Of a stretch of 64,000 nt of DNA, positions 32,732 through 43,685 are shown in pieces; within the stretch, counting starts at the first letter, position 1, and every line of letters starts with the position of its first letter. The notes under the pieces are model-generated. The model saw nothing but the letters and a program-made list of their open reading frames with translations, did not search any database and was not told the origin of the DNA. Where the stretch lies: positions 307,896,834-307,960,833 of the forward strand of contig CM037877.1 in the NCBI GenBank assembly GCA_021292165.1, in the 5' to 3' direction. The translations under genes were made by a program, and so were the position numbers. The DNA comes from Shinisaurus crocodilurus. Lineage: Eukaryota > Chordata > Lepidosauria > Squamata > Shinisauridae.

Positions 32732-33850
32732 CCCCGGTCCAAACTGGATGATAATCCCTTACATAACATTAGCTCTCTCTGATATTAACATGAGCTGTGC
32801 TGTGCCTCTCAGGTGGCAACTATTTCTGTCCTGTCTTGGGATGAGGTCTGAGATGGAACAGATGATGACCCATGGAGACCCATGTTTCAGCTATAGGTCC
32901 TGAAACAACCTGGGGCAAGAGATGCCTGCACCTTGCTCACAGCTGCAGCATGGAGGCCATTGGGCCAGAAGCCGTTTTCTCAGCTTGCGGAGTCACCACG
33001 TCTGCTTATTTGTCAACTTGTACAATCATTAAATTGTGCATCTTTGTTTGGCACAGAGCGCCTTTTAATCCCTTTGAACAAGTTTATGCCCTCTACCTGC
33101 AGGCATTTGCCGAAATGCATTGCTTGGCAATAAATGAATTTGCAGAGAGCTGCAACGAAGAGGAATCAGCCCAGGCTGCATTGCTCAACCAGCTTCTGTC
33201 TGGCTGTCCTTCCATACAAGTTGGCTTCGTGGTGGGCGGAGAAAGCCAGGCAGCCATCCTAGCTTTCCAGTAGTATATTTGACTGCCAGAATCCAGCTTT
33301 TATCTGCAGTGCAGGGATCTATGTTTGAAGTGAGAGCATCCCAAATCCTCCTAGGAAAACCATTGTGTACTCTCCCAAAAATGGATGGAAGTCCTCAGAT
33401 GAATCTTGGGAACATTGTCAACATGAATAGCCATCCCTCCTGAGCCGTTGGCTCAGAAACAAATGGAGATAGAGAATGGTCCTTGGAGTGGCAGGATTTG
33501 CGGCCCAATAAAAATCCCCTTGATGGAGCTTGATGGGTATTTTCTGCTTATGCCGCGGGGGTCTGATTGATTGCCATAGCAGGGGTTCAAAAGGAATTTG
33601 CCTCCAAATCAGAACCCAGCACTTCTGTGTGCATTTCCCTCTTTTCTTTATAGTATGAAAGCACATCATTACAAAATGCATCATTAAGAGATGGAACTTG
33701 CTTGTTTTCAAGTGAGATTTGTCCATTTTAGGCTTCCATTTTAGTAGTGAAATACAAATACTATGAAATCAACAGCAAACTGGTGATGTTTTTGCTGCTG
33801 TGGGTGCAAAGGGGGTGGCAAGGTCCATGTGTGCTGCCCACCCAGGATTA
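32732..33850. other. Unclassified; candidate conserved block at 32985-33190
   Basis: No gene recognised. The block at 32985-33190 is unique-looking, with words such as CAATCATTAAATTGTGC and TTTGTTTGGCACAGAGCGCC and a 133-codon frame without domains. It could be an enhancer-like element or chance. Confidence 0.25.
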
Positions 33851-33851
33851 G

Positions 33852-33961
33852 ACAAGTTCAAGGAGGGGAATGGGTCTTGTCATGGCTACTACTCATGATG
33901 GCTAGAGGCCACGGGATGCTAGTGGCTGGTGAACATGAGTAGGAGGGTGCTATTGTGTTCA
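33852..33961 (+). repeat. Old CR1 3' fragment
   Basis: ATGGCTACTACTCATGATGG followed by GTAGGAGGGTGCTATTG matches the 3' region of the older CR1 at 47530-47640. Confidence 0.55.
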
Positions 33962-34037
33962 GCTATGCTGGCTGGGGCATGCTGGGAGTTGTAGGCCTTT
34001 TTTTCTGTCTAAACGTGCATAGGATTGCACCCTAAAT
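33962..34037. mobile_element. Right half of a short MITE (Harbinger-like TAA flank)
   Basis: GGGAGTTGTAGGCC, TTCTGTCTAAACGTGC and ATAGGATTGCACCC followed by TAA match the 13788 element in reverse order. Confidence 0.45.
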
Positions 34038-34180
34038 TTACTAAAATTATAGCATCATGACTACAATGGATAAAATGGAGTTTGCTTCCCCTACCCTGAT
34101 GCTAAACACATTTACTTTTGCTGTAGAATAGGATAATATAGTTTCAAAGCATAATGAATAAAAAGTGCATCAGTAACCAC

Positions 34181-35176
34181 TGTTAAGATGAGATATAGTT
34201 CTGATCATTTGGTTATGGCTACACTTCCAAAAGGAAGTCCACAGCCCTCATAACAAGCGTTGGGTAAGCAAAGGTTCAAGAGAAAAGAAGCAGCCGGCCC
34301 ACCTTCCCAGCAGGGCAGAAGGCAAAAGGTCATGACTGAAGGCTTGAATGGAAGAGTGAGTGAAGCCTAGAGGCATGCATAGGCAAATGAGTGGCAGGCT
34401 TGCACTGATTAAGACTTGAATATTGCATATCACCTAAAACACAGGAGGATTTCTCCTGAAAAGATATGGCTCCCCCCCCCCACTGGGCGAATACCACCAG
34501 AAGCTTACTCCAAAAACAGTCCCATCAGCAGGAAGACCCAAACCTTTGTACACCCATCAAGAGCTATCAAAATACAAAGAGTAAGGTCGTTAGCAGGGTT
34601 AGAAGACATCTGTGGGGCAAAGACCACCCCCACTGCTCTCATTCCCTCCAAAAAGGCGAGAAAGAGACTATAAGAACTAAGAGGTTTTAGCAAGGTGTGT
34701 CTGGAGAAAGAGCTGAGGGGGTCACCTTGGAACGCGGACTGCAGGGCTACAGCTGGAACCTCATCACAGCAGACAGGTAGTAGCTGGGACTTTGCTTTTC
34801 TATCCTTCTAGGCGGGAATCTCTCTCCCCCCCCCCTTTCCTATTCAGGCTTGTCAGGGCAAAAGGGACTCTTTCTCCTCTCCAGAATACAGGGTGTGTTT
34901 GAACCATAGCGTAAGGATATTTTGCTGCCTGACATCACTAGGTTTGCTTTACCAACAAGTAAGACGCTGTACCTACTCTGTATTCTTCTTCAATAAAACC
35001 ACCCTTTTGTTTCTAGAGTCTGTGTGTGTGTGTGTAGGTTTGTTTAAGTGTAAAAGGAGCAAAGCGCACACTTTCCACCCCAGCAGCGCAGGTTTTACCC
35101 CAGCCAAAGATCCTAAACCTTTCGTAAGAGTGTGAGGTTAGAGGGAATCTAGCACCCAGAATTATCTGTCGTAACA
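34181..35176 (+). repeat. Solo LTR, 996 bp (LTR 2), ERV1-like
   Basis: Begins TGTTA and ends TAACA, with a 4-bp duplication CCAC at 34177-34180 and 35177-35180. A polyadenylation signal AATAAA lies at 34992-34997, followed by a GT-rich U5-like stretch. A 4-bp duplication is typical of gammaretrovirus-like endogenous retroviruses. No internal genes are present, so it is a solo LTR. Small open frames inside have no retroviral features. Confidence 0.7.
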
Positions 35177-35180
35177 CCAC

Positions 35181-36038
35181 ATACTTACATCCCTGGCTGG
35201 GCCCTGACTGTAACTGTTTTTTGAACATAAGAAGCAAGGCTGCCTATGCAGACCCAGGTGGTGATGCTGCTGAGCCTGTTTGCTGCTGCCCCCATCACCT
35301 GTTGCCCTCTGGGTAATCATTTGGGGAGCTCCTGGGCTGCTGGTCCTGGGACTTTGGTCCCAGCCTCTGGCACTAGCTCTACAACTGATTGCAGGCAGAA
35401 GCTTTTCAGCTGGAAAGTGCCGCATCATCGGGAGTAAGGGGCGTTCTCTCTTGCTACGAGTGCGACCCAGGAGGCAGTTTCTGTGCTGTTCTCTTGAAGC
35501 AGGAGAGGAGAGTACAGCCGTCCCTCGTGGGCCCCATTGCAGCTTCTGAGCCTGGTGAGAAAGAAAAGGGACCCACGGTTGTGATTAAAGGAGCCACTCT
35601 TTCGTCTGGAAGATGAAAAGAGATGGTGAATCCTCTAACCACAGCAGCAGCTTCTAATGTGACCCCCTTGTGCCTCAGCATCTGGTGCACAGGGATAGCC
35701 CGTGCGGCTCTTGTGTTTAGACACATCTCAGCGGTGGCAGCTGACGTCATCCTCTGCCTGCTCTTGCCCCAGGGAGCTGCTGGGATTCCACACATGTTGG
35801 GTGCTGTTTCTGGGCATATGTCGGGGCCCCGGTCCTGCACTCGCGCTTTCTGGCACTCGGACACCGGAGACTCCAAATCAGTGAGATCCTTTTATTACAG
35901 CGAACCCCATGGCATAAGCTTAACGGTTACAGTCTTCAGTAATCATATAGCTGATGGCATTTTGCTACAGGCACTTGAAATTGTTCCACATCAAGGCAGG
36001 GGACTGGAATGTCCCTTAAGGACCAAATTCCCCAACAT
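35181..36038. other. Unclassified stretch
   Basis: No gene recognised. A 145-codon frame (35623-36060) and others have no supporting domain, splice or codon evidence and run into a SINE. Confidence 0.25.
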
Positions 36039-36203
36039 TCATAGATTTCATAGATCATAGAGTTGGAAGGAGCCTACAAGGCCATGAGTCCAACCCCCTG
36101 CTCAATGCAGGAAACTAGGGGAGGGGTCTCCCATCCAAGTAATAACCAGGCCTGACCCTGCTTAGCTTTCCACACCCAGACAAGCTGAGCCAGCGTAAGC
36201 CAC
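36039..36203 (-). repeat. 5S rRNA-headed SINE with CR1 tail
   Basis: Near full-length on the minus strand: TGGCTTACGCTGGCTCAGC start, 5S-type AGCTAAGCAGGGTCAGGCCT, CTTGGATGGGAGACC and CR1 tail. Confidence 0.9.
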
Positions 36204-36220
36204 AGTCCACCCCAAGGGAA

Positions 36221-36540
36221 GGATCAGAGCCAATTCCAGATGCTCCTGTGACAAGGGAAGGGATCCTAGAAACAGGCCTGACTTACCCACACACACCCAT
36301 AGAGAGCTGAACCAGCCTTGCTACTGACTTGGAACCTCTGGGGTGCTGTACGTCTGACCTTAGGATCTGAGCAACTCCTCGCTGCTCCTTCGACAGGAGA
36401 AGGATCGGAGCCCTATTGCTCGTGCGACAAGGGAAGGGAATCTAGAAGAGGACCTGAACCAGCATGCACACCTCCACAGAGGTCAACACCAACCCTGCCA
36501 CTTCGGTTGGCCCCTCTGGGTACTGAGCGTCCAGGCCTCT
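36221..36540. repeat. Diverged ~178-bp tandem duplication
   Basis: Two units start at 36221 (GGATCAGAGC) and 36402 (GGATCGGAGC) and share GACAAGGGAAGGGA, GCTGAACCAG/CTGAACCAGC and CCTCTGGG words at offsets of 176-181 bp. Confidence 0.7.
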
Positions 36541-36730
36541 CGACAATCAGGGTCCAGAACAAGGTCAGACTTGGGTCCAAAGTATTTCCCCACATGCAGA
36601 GATCCCAATGTCCAAAACTCACAACCTTGGAAACTCTATGCCTCATGGGTCAAGGCATAGGAAAGTCCAGAAGTCAGGAAATAGCCCCAAGCCAGTCGGG
36701 CTCTTGGCTCCTCGAGGAAGACACATCCAT

Positions 36731-39223
36731 CATCATCATCATCAGGCGATCACTCGTGACCGAGTAAGATTGTCTTCCGGGATAAAAGGAGGAGATTCTA
36801 AAGAAGATTGTGTAGACTCTAGCGATGGGTCCGTAAGTGACTGTGGAGGCCAATTCTAGATCCACACAGCTTCCCACAGTGAGGACACAGGTTACCAGAT
36901 AGAAGATGGTCCTGTAAAGGATTCATTTGACGTGCTTTTCGCTTAGCACGTTTCTCCCTTTCACCTTGCACTCGGGCTTCTTCAAAGTCCATGGAACCTT
37001 TGTGAAAGGCCAACCTCCATTTAGATCGTTCATGGGCCAGAGCTTCCCAGTTTTCGATGTTTATATTGCATTTTTTTAGATTAGCCTTATGAACATCTTT
37101 AAACCTCTTATATTGACCACCGATATTCCGCTTTCCATCCTTGAGTTGGGAGTAAAGTAACTGCTTTGGGAGACGGCAGTCAGGCATTCGAACAACATGA
37201 CCGGTCCACTGAAGTTGGCGTTGAAGGATCATTTTTTCAATGCTAGTAGTCTTTGCTTCTTCCAGTACACTGACATTTGTTCGCCTATCTTCCCAAGTAA
37301 TTTGCAGGATTTTCCGGAGGCAACGTTGATGAAACCTTTCAAGGAGGTGGAAGTGACGTTTATAGATAGTCCATGTTTCGCAGGCATACAATAAAGTTGG
37401 TAATACAATGGCTTCATAAACCAGTGTTTTGGTCTTCTTACAAATATCCCGATCCTCGAACACTCTATGTTTCATTCGAGAAAATGCGGCACTTGCAGAG
37501 CTCAGACGATGCTGGATTTCACTGTCGATGTTAGCTGTAACAGAAAGATAGCTGCCAAGATAGAGAAAATGATCGACATTTTCCAGTATTGTCCCGCCAA
37601 GCTGGATAGATGGCATCACCAAAGGATTGGCTTGCACTTGCTGATGAAGCACTTTGGTTTTTTTGATGTTAAGTGAGAGACCAAGTTTTTCGTATGCTTC
37701 TGCAAAAGCATTTAGGATAGTTTGGAGATCATCCTCTGAATGTGCGGAGACCACATTATCATCAGCATACTGAAGTTCCACAACGGAGGTTGTAATTACC
37801 TTACTTTTTGCTTTCAGCCTGCTGAGATTAAAAAGCTTTCCATCTGTTCGATATATAATTCCCACACCGGTGGGAAGTTTCCCCTCGACAAGATGTAAAA
37901 CCATGGTGATGAAAATGGCAAATAATGTTGGGGCGATAACACATCCCTGTTTAACACCTGATCCCACTTTAAATGGAGCACCATGAGAGCCGTTGTTGTC
38001 CAAAACCGTTGCCGTCATGTTGTCATGGAGAAGTCGCAAGATATTCACAAATTTATTGGGGCATCCAATTTTCATAAGGATAGTCCAGAGAGCTGTACGG
38101 TCTACAGTATCAAAGGCCTTAGCCAAATCGATAAATGCCATATAAAGGGGTTGATTTTGCTCCCGGCATTTTTCTTGGAGCTGACGTGCAGTAAAAATCA
38201 TGTCTACTGTCCCTCTAGAGGGGCGGAAACCATATTGAGTTTCAGGGAGGATCTCTTCTGAAATAGATAGAAGACGGTTTGCGAGAATCCTAGCAAATAT
38301 TTTACCTGCGGTTGCTAAGAGAGAAATGCCCCGATAGTTTCCACAGTCTGTTCTATCACCCTTCTTAAAGAGGGTGATAATTATGGCATCCCTGAAGTCT
38401 TCTGGGATCTCTTCTCTTATCCAGATTTTTTCGATGAGTTTATGAAGATGTTGTACAAGTTCGGGCCCCCCTTCTTTAAAGATTTCAGCAGGAATCCCAT
38501 CTGGTCCACTAGCTTTGTTGTTCTTCATTTGATTAATGGCTTTTTTTACTTCATCCAAAGTGGGGAGTATTGCAAGTTCCTCTTTAATTTGTTTTTGCGG
38601 GATTTGCGAAAAAATCTCATTATCCACCTTAGACTTACGATTTAAAAGGTCATAATAATGCTCTTTCCAACGCAGTGCAATAGACTCTTTGTCTTTTAAG
38701 AGTTTGGTGCCATCTTTTGATTGTAAAGGGTTTGTACCATAGGTTTTTGGTCCATAAATGGCCCTTGTGGCCTTAAAAAAGCCCCGTGCATCATGAGATT
38801 CTGCAAGTTGTTGAATTTCTTCAGCTTTCTTTTTCCACCAAGCGTTCTTAAGTTCTCTTGTTCTTCTTTGGACCTCAGCCTTTGCGCTAGCGTAGGTTTT
38901 TTTCTTGGCAGCGCAGTTAATATCATTTTGCCATATTTGGAAGGCTTTCCTTTTTTGGTCAATTATATATTTAATCTCATTGTCATTTTCATCAAACCAA
39001 TCCTGATGTTTCTTAGTTTCATATCCAATAGTTTGTTCACAAGCTGCAGTAATGGAGGTTTTCAGCTTAGACCAATGGTCCTCAATGTTGTCAGGAGGTT
39101 CCGTAGGTAGATGTTCCTTAAGAAGTGATTGAAGACGAGTTTGCTTAATAGGATCTTGAAGGACTTGGATGTTCATTTTACGCCTTGGTTTCCTTCCTTG
39201 AAGCCTACGTTGGGGAGCAATAT
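36731..39223 (-). mobile_element. RTE-like LINE with 15-bp target duplication
   Basis: The element is bounded by GGAAGACACATCCAT at 36716-36730 and 39224-39238, an exact 15-bp target-site duplication, which fixes its ends. The 3' end carries GATGATG repeats. It is 5'-truncated, lacking the endonuclease. The copies at 12.4, 45.0 and 50.0 kb are the same family. Confidence 0.95.
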
Positions 39224-39254
39224 GGAAGACACATCCATAGCCATGAGAATGCAC
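36819..39254 (-). CDS. RTE ORF2 remnant: reverse transcriptase plus C2H2 finger, uninterrupted
   Basis: 811 codons with no stop or shift. The first 10 residues come from flanking DNA because the element ends at 39223. A charged linker (to ~230) precedes the RT domain: NNKASGPDGIPAE (245-257), LFKKGDRTDCGNYRGISLL (~295-313), QYGFRPSRGT (~340-349), FIDLAKAFDTVD (374-385), GVKQGCVIAPTLF (433-445) and the catalytic YADD at 496-499. Then comes a C-terminal region and a C2H2 finger with C790, C793, H806 and H810. The RT style places it in the RTE clade, with RTE-X as the nearest guess. The endonuclease is missing through truncation, so it cannot retrotranspose alone even though the frame is open. 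Not a host gene. Confidence 0.9.
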   Translation of the reverse strand: MHSHGYGCVFHIAPQRRLQGRKPRRKMNIQVLQDPIKQTRLQSLLKEHLPTEPPDNIEDHWSKLKTSITAACEQTIGYETKKHQDWFDENDNEIKYIIDQKRKAFQIWQNDINCAAKKKTYASAKAEVQRRTRELKNAWWKKKAEEIQQLAESHDARGFFKATRAIYGPKTYGTNPLQSKDGTKLLKDKESIALRWKEHYYDLLNRKSKVDNEIFSQIPQKQIKEELAILPTLDEVKKAINQMKNNKASGPDGIPAEIFKEGGPELVQHLHKLIEKIWIREEIPEDFRDAIIITLFKKGDRTDCGNYRGISLLATAGKIFARILANRLLSISEEILPETQYGFRPSRGTVDMIFTARQLQEKCREQNQPLYMAFIDLAKAFDTVDRTALWTILMKIGCPNKFVNILRLLHDNMTATVLDNNGSHGAPFKVGSGVKQGCVIAPTLFAIFITMVLHLVEGKLPTGVGIIYRTDGKLFNLSRLKAKSKVITTSVVELQYADDNVVSAHSEDDLQTILNAFAEAYEKLGLSLNIKKTKVLHQQVQANPLVMPSIQLGGTILENVDHFLYLGSYLSVTANIDSEIQHRLSSASAAFSRMKHRVFEDRDICKKTKTLVYEAIVLPTLLYACETWTIYKRHFHLLERFHQRCLRKILQITWEDRRTNVSVLEEAKTTSIEKMILQRQLQWTGHVVRMPDCRLPKQLLYSQLKDGKRNIGGQYKRFKDVHKANLKKCNINIENWEALAHERSKWRLAFHKGSMDFEEARVQGEREKRAKRKARQMNPLQDHLLSGNLCPHCGKLCGSRIGLHSHLRTHR

Positions 39255-39485
39255 AGTCTATGAAAAGTATGACAGTCCTTTTCATGGCAGGTTCTTGACA
39301 GTGTCATGTTGGAACAAGAGGCACACAGACCTCATCTTTTATCATATGATTGTATTGTTTTACACAGTACATTGCTTTGAGGGCCCTAGTGGGCAGAAAA
39401 GCAATTTAGAAATACTTATTATTAAAATAATTATTAGTAAAAAAGAAAGGCTGATGATACTCAACCATCAGATTCCACCCCCCCG
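39239..39485. other. Unclassified
   Basis: AT-rich from 39340; includes TTATTATTAAAATAATTATTAG. It may be an old L2 tail, as GAGGGCCCTAGTGGGCAG is L2-like. Confidence 0.3.
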
Positions 39486-39660
39486 TTCATAGATTTCATA
39501 GATCATAGAGTTGGAAGGAGCCTACAAGGCCATAGAGTCCAACCCCCTGCTCAATGCAGGAAACTAGAGGAGGGGTCTCCCATCCAAGTAATAACCAGGC
39601 CTGACCCTGCTTAGCTTTCCACGCTCAGACAAGCTGAGCCAGCGTAAGGCACAGGCCTGT
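39486..39660 (-). repeat. 5S rRNA-headed SINE with CR1 tail, full length
   Basis: The minus strand begins ACAGGCCTGTGCCTTACGCT and runs through the 5S promoter region to the CR1 tail and ATCTATGAAATCTATGA. It is among the best-preserved copies. Confidence 0.92.
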
Positions 39661-40326
39661 ATCCTCAAGTTTCAAGACTAAAATGGGAGAAAATGCATAA
39701 GTGAGTCCCATGTGCAGTCAGCAATGCAGGAGCAGCTTCTACATGGTGTGATCCAGCACTAAAGGGGGATATGTGTACAAAATGCAACCACCGTGTCTGT
39801 GTCAATTGTACAGATCTTTCCCACTGAAACAGGAAACATCTCTTCCACCATTGTACCAATTGCAGGGGAAAGACTCACCAATTTGCCCCCTCCTACATGG
39901 TCACATGTGGAGTGGTGCACAAATTTACCCCCCGTTGCCAAATTAAAAGAAATTTAAAAAAAAGAAATTATTCACCCATGTCCCACATCAGCATGTGCTT
40001 GCAGCATGCAGAGGTATCTTCCATGTTGCTTGTTGCACATGTGAAAAGGGCTCATGGTTGAACAGGAATGGTAGTACTTAGTTCTATAAGTTATGTGTTG
40101 TGAGAAGTACTTCCTTTTATCTGCCCTAAATCACCGCTAACTTTTGTCCAAGCTTTTTAAGAAACAGAAAACTTTTTTCTCTGTTCATTGTCCATACTAT
40201 TCATAATCTTATAAAGCTCAGTCTATCAACCTCTTTTTCTAAAACATAGTGACATAACATCATGGCGATATGCCCATAACTTTTCTGTGAGACAATGAGG
40301 ACCACAAACCTGTTTATATATATATA
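39661..40326. other. Unclassified stretch
   Basis: No gene or repeat recognised. The end is a short TA run next to the CR1. Confidence 0.3.
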
Positions 40327-41674
40327 ATCAATCCCCGGGAAGATTTTGGAGCAGATTATAAAGAAGTCAGTCTGCAAGCACCTTGAAAACAATGCAGTGA
40401 TTACTAGAAGCCAGCATGGATTTGTCAAGAACAAATCCTGTCAGACTAATCTGATCTCATTTTTTGATCGGGTAACCTCCGTTGTGGACTGGGGGAATGC
40501 TGTGGACATTATATATCTGGACTTCAGCAAAGCTTTCGACAAAGTGCCTCATGGTATCCTGATTAGTAAGCTAGCTAAGAGTGGGCTAGATGGAACAACT
40601 ATCAGCTGGATCCACAATTGGCTACAGAATCGGACTCAAAGAGTGCTTATCAATGGTTCCTTCTCAAACTGGGGAGAGGTAACAAGCGGGGTACCACAGG
40701 GCTCGGTCCTGGGCTCGGTGCTCTTCAACATTTTTATTAATGACTTGGATCAGGAGGTACAGGGAATGCTTATCAAATTTGCAGATGACACAAAGTTGGG
40801 TGGAACAGCTAATACTCTGGAAGACAGAAACAAAATTCAAAGCGATCTCATTAGGCTGGAGCGCTGGGCCGAAAACAACAGAATGAAATTTAATAGGGAT
40901 AAATGCCAAGTGCTGCACCTAGGGAGAGGAAACCAAATGCAGAGTTACAGAATGGGGGACACTTGGCTCAACAATACTACAAGTGAGAAGGATCTTGGAA
41001 TTGTGGTAGATCACAAACTGAATATGAGCCAGCAATGCGATGTGGCTGCAAAGAAGGCAAATGCTATTTTGGGTTGCATTAATAGAAGTATAGCTTCCAA
41101 ATCACGGGAAGTGATAATTCCCCTTTACTCGGCACTGGTTAGGCCTCATCTTGAGTACTGCGTCCAGTTCTGGGCACCACACTTTAAGAAGGACATAGAC
41201 AAACTGGAGAGGGTTCAGAGGAGGCAGGAGGGCAACAAGGATGATAAAGGGACTGGAAACAAGGCCCTATGAGGAGAGACTAAAAGAACTGGGCATGTTT
41301 AGCCTTCAGAAGAGGAGACTGAGGGGAGATATGATCGCACTCTTCCAGTATTTGAAGGGATGTCACACAAAGGAGGGCCAGGATCTCTTCTCGATCATCC
41401 CAGTTGCAGGACACGGAATAATGGGCTCAAGTTACAGGAACCTAGATTCCACCTAAACATCAGGGGAAATTTCCTGACTGTCAGAGCAATAAGACAATGG
41501 AACCAACTACCTAGGGAGGTGGTGGGCTCTCCCAGTCTGGAGGCATTCAAGGTGCAGCTGGACAGCCATCTGTCAGGGATGCTTTGACCTGGATTCCTGC
41601 ACTGAGCAGGGGGTTGGACTCGATGGCCTTGTAGGCCCCTTCCAACTCTACTTTTCTATGATTCTATGATTCTA

Positions 41675-41678
<4 letters not shown>
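40327..41678 (+). pseudogene. CR1 LINE ORF2 3' part, two frameshifts
   Basis: 5'-truncated within the RT domain. The frame from 40346 shows QHGFVKNKSC, IIYLDFSKAFDKVPH, SGVPQGSVLGS, FADDTKLGG and the C-terminal region. A ~7-bp duplication (GCAGGAG type) near 41225 shifts the frame, and a 1-base loss near 41403 shifts it again. It ends with the CR1 3' repeat at 41655-41678. Very close to the copies at 7.9 and 24.8 kb. Confidence 0.93.
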
Positions 41679-41754
<76 letters not shown>

Positions 41755-41765
41755 TATATATATGA
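41677..41765. repeat. (AT)n and (TCA)n microsatellites
   Basis: TA run to 41706, then ~15 TCA units to about 41752, then TA again. Confidence 0.9.
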
Positions 41766-42204
41766 AGGGAGCTGAGTTCCTTTTTAGAAATGTCATGTAT
41801 TGTACTAGAAATGCAGAGCAAGTGAGGAGATATATGCTGTTGGGCCAAATAACATTGAAAATGCTGGAGTTACACAGATCTCTCTAAATTCAGAGGTGTT
41901 CAAACTAACATTAAAGAGAGAGAGAGAGAGAGGGAGAGAGAGAGAGAATTGTACATTGATGTTGACCCGGTGGAGTTGAGTTTTCTTTAAAAAATGAAGT
42001 AGAAAGAATTGGACCAAGATTATGGTCTTGTTAACACACATGCTACAAATGTAAATCAATATGTCTGTACTTCATTCTTGCCCCTTTCAGAAGTTAGTGG
42101 GAGTGCGCTCACGCAGCTTCATAACCAGATCTAAAGAGTGCTGGAACATACAGCGGGTTGTGCATAGGCCTTCTCTGCACGATCTACCCCCCTGTGTTCT
42201 TGTG
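41766..42204. other. Unclassified; (GA)n at 41913-41947
   Basis: A purine microsatellite is the only recognised feature. Confidence 0.35.
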
Positions 42205-42758
42205 GGTAACAGTTTATTTATTTGATCTGTACACCCAGTTTTCTACCAAAACATGGCACTCAAGGCAGCTTACAGGCATAATTAAAATTGATTAAAACAA
42301 TAAAATGCATTGAAATACAGTAAAAACATGACAATTACGGAATAAAAAAAGAAAAAGAAAATAATGAACAGCACCCAATCCAACAGACCCACTTACAGGC
42401 CAAAGGCCTTCTTGAATAAAGCAGTCTTTGCCTGCTGGCAGAAGATGGACAGCAGAGAGGGAGCAACCCTAGCCTCCCTTGGGAGGGAGTTCGACAGCCT
42501 GGGAGTGGCCACCAAAAAAGCCCTCTCTCAGGTCGCCACCAAACACACCTCTGAAGGTGGCAGTCTTGGAAGAAGGGTGTCTCCAGAAGATCTTAAAAAC
42601 AAGGCAGGTTCATATGAGAGAAGGCAGTCTTTTAGGTAGCCCGGTCCCAAGCCATATAGGGCTTTATAGGTCATAACCAGCACTTTGAATTCAACCCAGA
42701 AACAGACCAGTAGCCAGTGAAGCTGCTGTAGCAAGGGAGTCACGTGCTCCTTGTAGCT

Positions 42759-42894
42759 CAGTGTTCTCCAACCTTGGGTCCCCAGAAGTTTTTGACCTAC
42801 AAACTCCCAGCATGCCCCAGCCAGCTATGCTGGCTGGGACATGCTGGGAGTTGTAGGCCAAAAACATCTGGGGACCCAAGGTTGGAGAACACTG
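42759..42894. mobile_element. hAT MITE, family A, inside L2
   Basis: CAGTGTTCTCC ends and long complementary arms; flanks TTGTAGCT (42751-42758) and CTGTAGCT (42895-42902) match at 7 of 8. Confidence 0.9.
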
Positions 42895-42995
42895 CTGTAG
42901 CTGGTTCCAGTCAACAGTCTGGCAGCAACATTCTGGATTAGCTGAAGTTTCTGAATAGTTTTCAAAGGCAGCCCCACATAGAGCATGTTACAGCA

Positions 42996-43685
42996 GGGAT
43001 GTTGAAGAGTCCTTGGTTTCGAGTCACGAGTCGAGTCACGAGTCTTTGGACCCGAGTCTCGAGTCCGAGTCCGAGTCTCCTTGGTCCAAAATGGTGACTC
43101 ACGAGTCCCGAGTCCTGAGTCACTCCCAAAGCTGACTCCACGAGTCCCTATTAAAATCAATGGGTTTTTTCCCCAACAAAATAAGGCTACTTCAGATGTG
43201 TGGCTTAAATAAATTCTAGGCACAAGTGTGCCTTTTTATTTCAAAACTCTGCAACTGATTTTGGCAAGAACAGACCAGGCAGACAAACCCAAAATAACCA
43301 GACAGGCAGAGGAGGCAGGGAACCCCAAAACAGGCAGGCAGAGGCTTTTGTCTTGGACAATTCAAACTGTGAACTGGTTAAGAAGAGACCAGGCAGGCAG
43401 AGGAGGCTGGGAACCCCAAACAGGCAGGCAGAGGCAGCCAAACCCAAAATGTCTGAAAGGTTGCATTTTAGGAAAATGATTTAAAAAAATAACTTGCTGT
43501 ACTTCCTAAAACCTACCCATGTTGCATTTGAGGAACACGATTTTGGAACACGAGTCCTTGTTCTCGAGTCCCGAGTCGAGTCTCGAGTCCCATTAAAAAT
43601 ACTGGGACTCGAGTCTGGCTCGAGTCAGAGGGGGGACTCAGTCCGACTCACGAGTCGAGTCCTGGAGTCCGAGTCCCCATCCCTG
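42996..43685 (+). mobile_element. GAGTC-array hAT element, copy D1
   Basis: 690 bp with ends CAGGGATG / CATCCCTG and a perfect 8-bp duplication TGTTACAG at 42988-42995 and 43686-43693. Both ends carry dense GAGTC/GACTC pentamers, often as GACTCGAGTC palindromes. The middle has a shared non-coding core (TTTTTATTTCAAAACTCTGC) and degenerate CAGGCAGG units. No transposase. Confidence 0.92.

Noticed and set aside
34181..35176. Internal retroviral genes next to the LTR
   Set aside because: No gag, pol or env-like frame lies beside either LTR; the exact duplications show solo LTRs.
35623..36060. 145-codon frame as a host exon
   Set aside because: It reads into the 5S-headed SINE and has no supporting features.
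37197..39110. Plus-strand frames over the RTE copy
   Set aside because: Antisense shadows of the RTE protein.
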